This document shows positions 61,518 through 64,000 of a stretch of DNA of 64,000 nucleotides, in pieces; the stretch's first letter is position 1, and each line of letters begins with the position of its first letter. The stretch spans positions 1,478,435 to 1,542,434 of the forward strand of contig CALSTG010000001.1 of assembly GCA_943789205.1 (NCBI GenBank). The letters run 5' to 3'. This stretch comes from an uncultured Flavobacteriales bacterium. Lineage in GTDB: Bacteria > Bacteroidota > Bacteroidia > Flavobacteriales_D > Crocinitomicaceae. The notes under the pieces were generated by a model. It saw only the letters and a program-made list of their open reading frames with translations, made no database searches and had not been told where the DNA came from. Made by a program: the position numbers and the translations under genes.

Positions 61518-64000
61518 TTTTATAGCCCCGTTCGGAGAAGATTTTAGTAAAGGTTAGCAGATCATGAAATCCTTTTGACTTTTCTATGATTTCTTCGAGT
61601 GTAATCGATTCATTTACAGCTGTATTTTCAACATCTTTAGCCATAAAATCAAACCATTTTATCAAGTGAAGAATGCCTTGATTGTCTGTTTTTGAAAAAT
61701 CAGTCACTTTAACGGACGAGTAAAAATGGATTTGCTGTTTAGCCCGCGAAAACAAAACATTAAGTCTTTTATGACCTCCATAATTATTTATAGGACCAAA
61801 CCTCATTTCAAACTTACCATTTTCATTATAGCCATATCCCATACTGATAATCAGTAAGTCGCATTCGTCGCCTTGAACGTTTTCTAAGGCATGTGTAAAG
61901 GCTTTGTTTTCATCAATTTTTGTTCTTAATGTAGAAGCTTCTTGAGGATTTAAATAGGATAAAATAAGTGTAAGCTGAATTTCTGAAAATGCAACAACCC
62001 CAACTTTTAACGTTGTTTTTATTGCTCTTGAAATTTGCAGAGCCACGGCTTTTGCCTCTTCTATGTTTTGACGATCCTTATATATTCCGTTTTCTATAAA
62101 ATGATGAAATATAGGATTGTTTTTTTGTGTTGCTTTTTGAAAGGTCAAAAGTCGATTATTGTAAAAATGCTCGTTTGAAAATTTGATGAGTTTAGGGTGG
62201 AGACTTCTATAGTGATTGGATAAAAATACTTTAGGTAAGTGGTAATAAGCGTGATGCAGTAAGCTCATTTCAGTTTCTTGTTTCTTTTTAAAATAGGATC
62301 CAGGAGCCATCTGCTCAGGGTCTCCACAAATGATACTTCTAGACCCTCTTTGAAGGGCTCCAATAGAATGGCTCAAAAGAAGCTGGCTTGATTCATCTGA
62401 AATAACGAAGTCGAACATTTCTCTTTTCATAGGTAAATGGTCTGCGAGCAGCGAAGGATTACCTAGCCAAACCGGTTTTAATACGTCAATCCAGAGTGCT
62501 GCTTCTGATTCTAATAATTCCCGAATAGGTTTATGGCTTCTTTTTTTTGCGAATTCTTTAGTAAGAATTGACTTACCTCTTTTGAGTTTTTTTCGAAGTT
62601 CTTTTTGTGAATCGTTGAGCTTTCTTAATTCAATTTTGGTAATGACGTCAAGTTCCTTGAATTTTTCACTCCACATATTGAGTATATTTTCACTGTATAT
62701 GTTTGCATTTATTTCAAAATTCTGATTTATTGCGATGAGCTCTTCAATGATGTCCCTTCTTGATGTTCCCTTGAGAATAGCACTTGAATTTATAATTTTA
62801 ACTTTAAGATTGGCCCGCATTGCACTTTTCATGTATTCTTTATTGTCATCCCAGAATGGCAGAATCTCTGAAGGAATCCCCTTTATTTTTAACCAATTTT
62901 CGGTCAGAAAATCTTGATTTGAAATAATTAAAGAAAGAAAAGGCCTAAGTACATGTTGATTTTCGAAAGCAAAATATTGTTTTAGATTTTGATAACAGGT
63001 ATAAATCAATTTATATTGTTGCAGATTATATTGACTTTTATCTTGTTCCTGAAATGTTTTTAGCTTCTTGAAATCTGTTACTTTAAGTAGGCTTAAAACC
63101 TGTGACTCTTCTTTGTGGAAGTCATCGATTCCAATAGTTTTTAATTCTTTTGAAATACGCCTGAGCTCATCCTGGTTTTTGATATAGTTTCGATAATTCT
63201 TGATTTGCGCTAATGCATTTAATTGTGGTGTTCTGGTAAATTTTCTCCAAACAAACCATTTTCTTAATGCTAAGCCATTCTTTCTCTTAAATAAGGACTC
63301 AAGAAAATCTAATTCTGCATTTGTTGGATTTATTTTCCAATGCTCTTGCTGTATTTTTAATTGCTCTCCCTTTTCAAACGTTTTTTTATATTTTTTTTGA
63401 AGCGCGAAGAATAGCAGGCCTTCATCTTGAACACAGCTATTGTATTTCTGGTATAATTTGCTGTCCATTGTTTGGTGCAAAAGACTTGCTTCCTGAAGTG
63501 CTTTAAGTTGTCCCCATGTTTCAATATTCATGGGAAGCGCTTTGAGGTTTTTATCTGCAATACTTTTAATAAAGCTGAATTCTTTTTTGAAGCATTCAGG
63601 TTTTAAGTATTTTATTATTTCCGATAATCCTTCGAAATAAGAAGTGTCACTTTTCTCAAGCCACTTTAGGCTGTTAAAATTTAATTCATTGTCTCTTGAA
63701 TTGTAGCTTGAATCAATATCTAAATTCAAAATTTCAATAAGGTCTTTGAGCGAGCCCTTTTCGTTTTGTGCTGCTTCAATTAACGATTGATATTTCTTGT
63801 TAATTGATTTTAGATCTTCAAATGTTTTTTGGTGGATTAAAGATGGGTTGTCTGCTAATGCTGACCAGCTTTGCTTTAAGGAAGTTATAAATGCCCTATT
63901 TGCATGTTTTGAAGGGATTTTAAAGCAAAGGATATCAAGATTTTTTGCGCTGATCTTGTTTACAAGAACATCAATTGCCGCCTGCTTCTCTGAAACAATC
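61510..64000 (-). CDS. Superfamily 1 helicase (UPF1-like, DUF4011/AAA_12 type), N-terminus outside the window
   Basis: The frame is open to the right edge (830 aa visible), so the start is beyond 64000 and the ATP-binding Walker A loop is not seen. SEKQAAIDVLVNKI near the edge matches the motif after Walker A in large DUF4011-type helicases. Then a long helical insert (about 500 residues) precedes FDFVISDESSQ (Walker B, usually DEASQ), GDPEQMAPGSYF (motif III), LSNHYRSLHPKL (IV), VENVQGDECDLLI (V) and LNVLFSRAKQQ (VI). These proteins unwind nucleic acid; many sit in defence or repair loci, but the neighbours here give no such context. Confidence 0.87.
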   Translation of the reverse strand, partial: IVSEKQAAIDVLVNKISAKNLDILCFKIPSKHANRAFITSLKQSWSALADNPSLIHQKTFEDLKSINKKYQSLIEAAQNEKGSLKDLIEILNLDIDSSYNSRDNELNFNSLKWLEKSDTSYFEGLSEIIKYLKPECFKKEFSFIKSIADKNLKALPMNIETWGQLKALQEASLLHQTMDSKLYQKYNSCVQDEGLLFFALQKKYKKTFEKGEQLKIQQEHWKINPTNAELDFLESLFKRKNGLALRKWFVWRKFTRTPQLNALAQIKNYRNYIKNQDELRRISKELKTIGIDDFHKEESQVLSLLKVTDFKKLKTFQEQDKSQYNLQQYKLIYTCYQNLKQYFAFENQHVLRPFLSLIISNQDFLTENWLKIKGIPSEILPFWDDNKEYMKSAMRANLKVKIINSSAILKGTSRRDIIEELIAINQNFEINANIYSENILNMWSEKFKELDVITKIELRKLNDSQKELRKKLKRGKSILTKEFAKKRSHKPIRELLESEAALWIDVLKPVWLGNPSLLADHLPMKREMFDFVISDESSQLLLSHSIGALQRGSRSIICGDPEQMAPGSYFKKKQETEMSLLHHAYYHLPKVFLSNHYRSLHPKLIKFSNEHFYNNRLLTFQKATQKNNPIFHHFIENGIYKDRQNIEEAKAVALQISRAIKTTLKVGVVAFSEIQLTLILSYLNPQEASTLRTKIDENKAFTHALENVQGDECDLLIISMGYGYNENGKFEMRFGPINNYGGHKRLNVLFSRAKQQIHFYSSVKVTDFSKTDNQGILHLIKWFDFMAKDVENTAVNESITLEEIIEKSKGFHDLLTFTKIFSERGYKIT

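Noticed and set aside
1..64000. CRISPR arrays, tRNA/rRNA genes, insertion sequences, prophage or attachment sites
   Set aside because: Looked for direct repeats, transposase or integrase genes and cloverleaf-like intergenic segments; none were evident, and there is no gene-free stretch long enough for an array or an rRNA operon.

Overview
The window is 64 kb of AT-rich chromosome from a Bacteroidota bacterium, most likely a (marine-type) member of Flavobacteriia or a neighbouring class. The evidence is the gene families: type IX secretion (T9SS) cargo with C-terminal sorting domains, PorP/SprF and PorV/PorQ proteins, a SusC-like TonB receptor with an N-terminal carboxypeptidase-regulatory domain, DUF5916 and IPExxxVDY proteins, and LytTR two-component pairs. 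Many start codons are preceded by the Bacteroidota -7 promoter element TAnnTTTG. I saw no rRNA, tRNA, CRISPR array, insertion sequence or prophage, and no gene-free stretch longer than about 200 bp. Most of the window is ordinary, densely packed core chromosome.

Layout. 1-7.4 kb: the end of an M1 aminopeptidase, peroxiredoxin, recA behind a promoter carrying a perfect 17-bp palindrome, a lipoprotein, a K+-dependent membrane pyrophosphatase with an unusual cysteine-rich tail, and an alkyltransferase-like protein. 7.5-19.6 kb: a trans-sulfuration enzyme; a LytS/LytTR pair; a four-gene run (PfkB kinase, DUF349 protein, membrane protein, receiver-PAS-kinase sensor); then a GT9 glycosyltransferase, alpha/beta hydrolase, Mpo1-like protein and thioesterase on the minus strand. 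19.8-26 kb: a T9SS-exported M43 metalloprotease, uvrC, nadC, a GGGP synthase-like gene and a phosphopantetheinyl transferase. 26-35 kb: a TonB receptor, a 1391-aa T9SS cargo protein and a PorV-like protein, which look like one unit. 35-39.4 kb: greA, a HIT protein, then an OmpA/PD40/DUF1573 protein with PorP/SprF.

39.4-44.8 kb is a phenylacetyl-CoA epoxidase locus: paaABCD on the plus strand, and divergently two tandem paaE-like reductases followed by a short-chain dehydrogenase. 44.8-55.5 kb: a DUF5916 outer-membrane protein, small conserved proteins, pyruvate kinase, a protein that appears to join two different PD-(D/E)XK nuclease folds, riboflavin synthase, a DUF423 protein, and a lipoprotein-mrp-nifU-rlmH run. 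55.5-58.8 kb holds a membrane protein and asnB with seven single-base frameshifts in 3.3 kb, nearly all +1 and mostly in short homopolymers; this looks more like sequence error than decay. The window ends with menC, msrB, a lytic transglycosylase, yidD and a partial SF1 helicase.

No clear new defence or secretion system stands out. The observations most worth checking are the recA operator candidate, the cysteine-rich pyrophosphatase tail, the double-nuclease protein, the TonB receptor/T9SS cargo/PorV unit, the frameshift cluster, the near-absence of space between convergent genes, and TAnnTTTG boxes only 3-5 nt from start codons, which suggests leaderless mRNAs.
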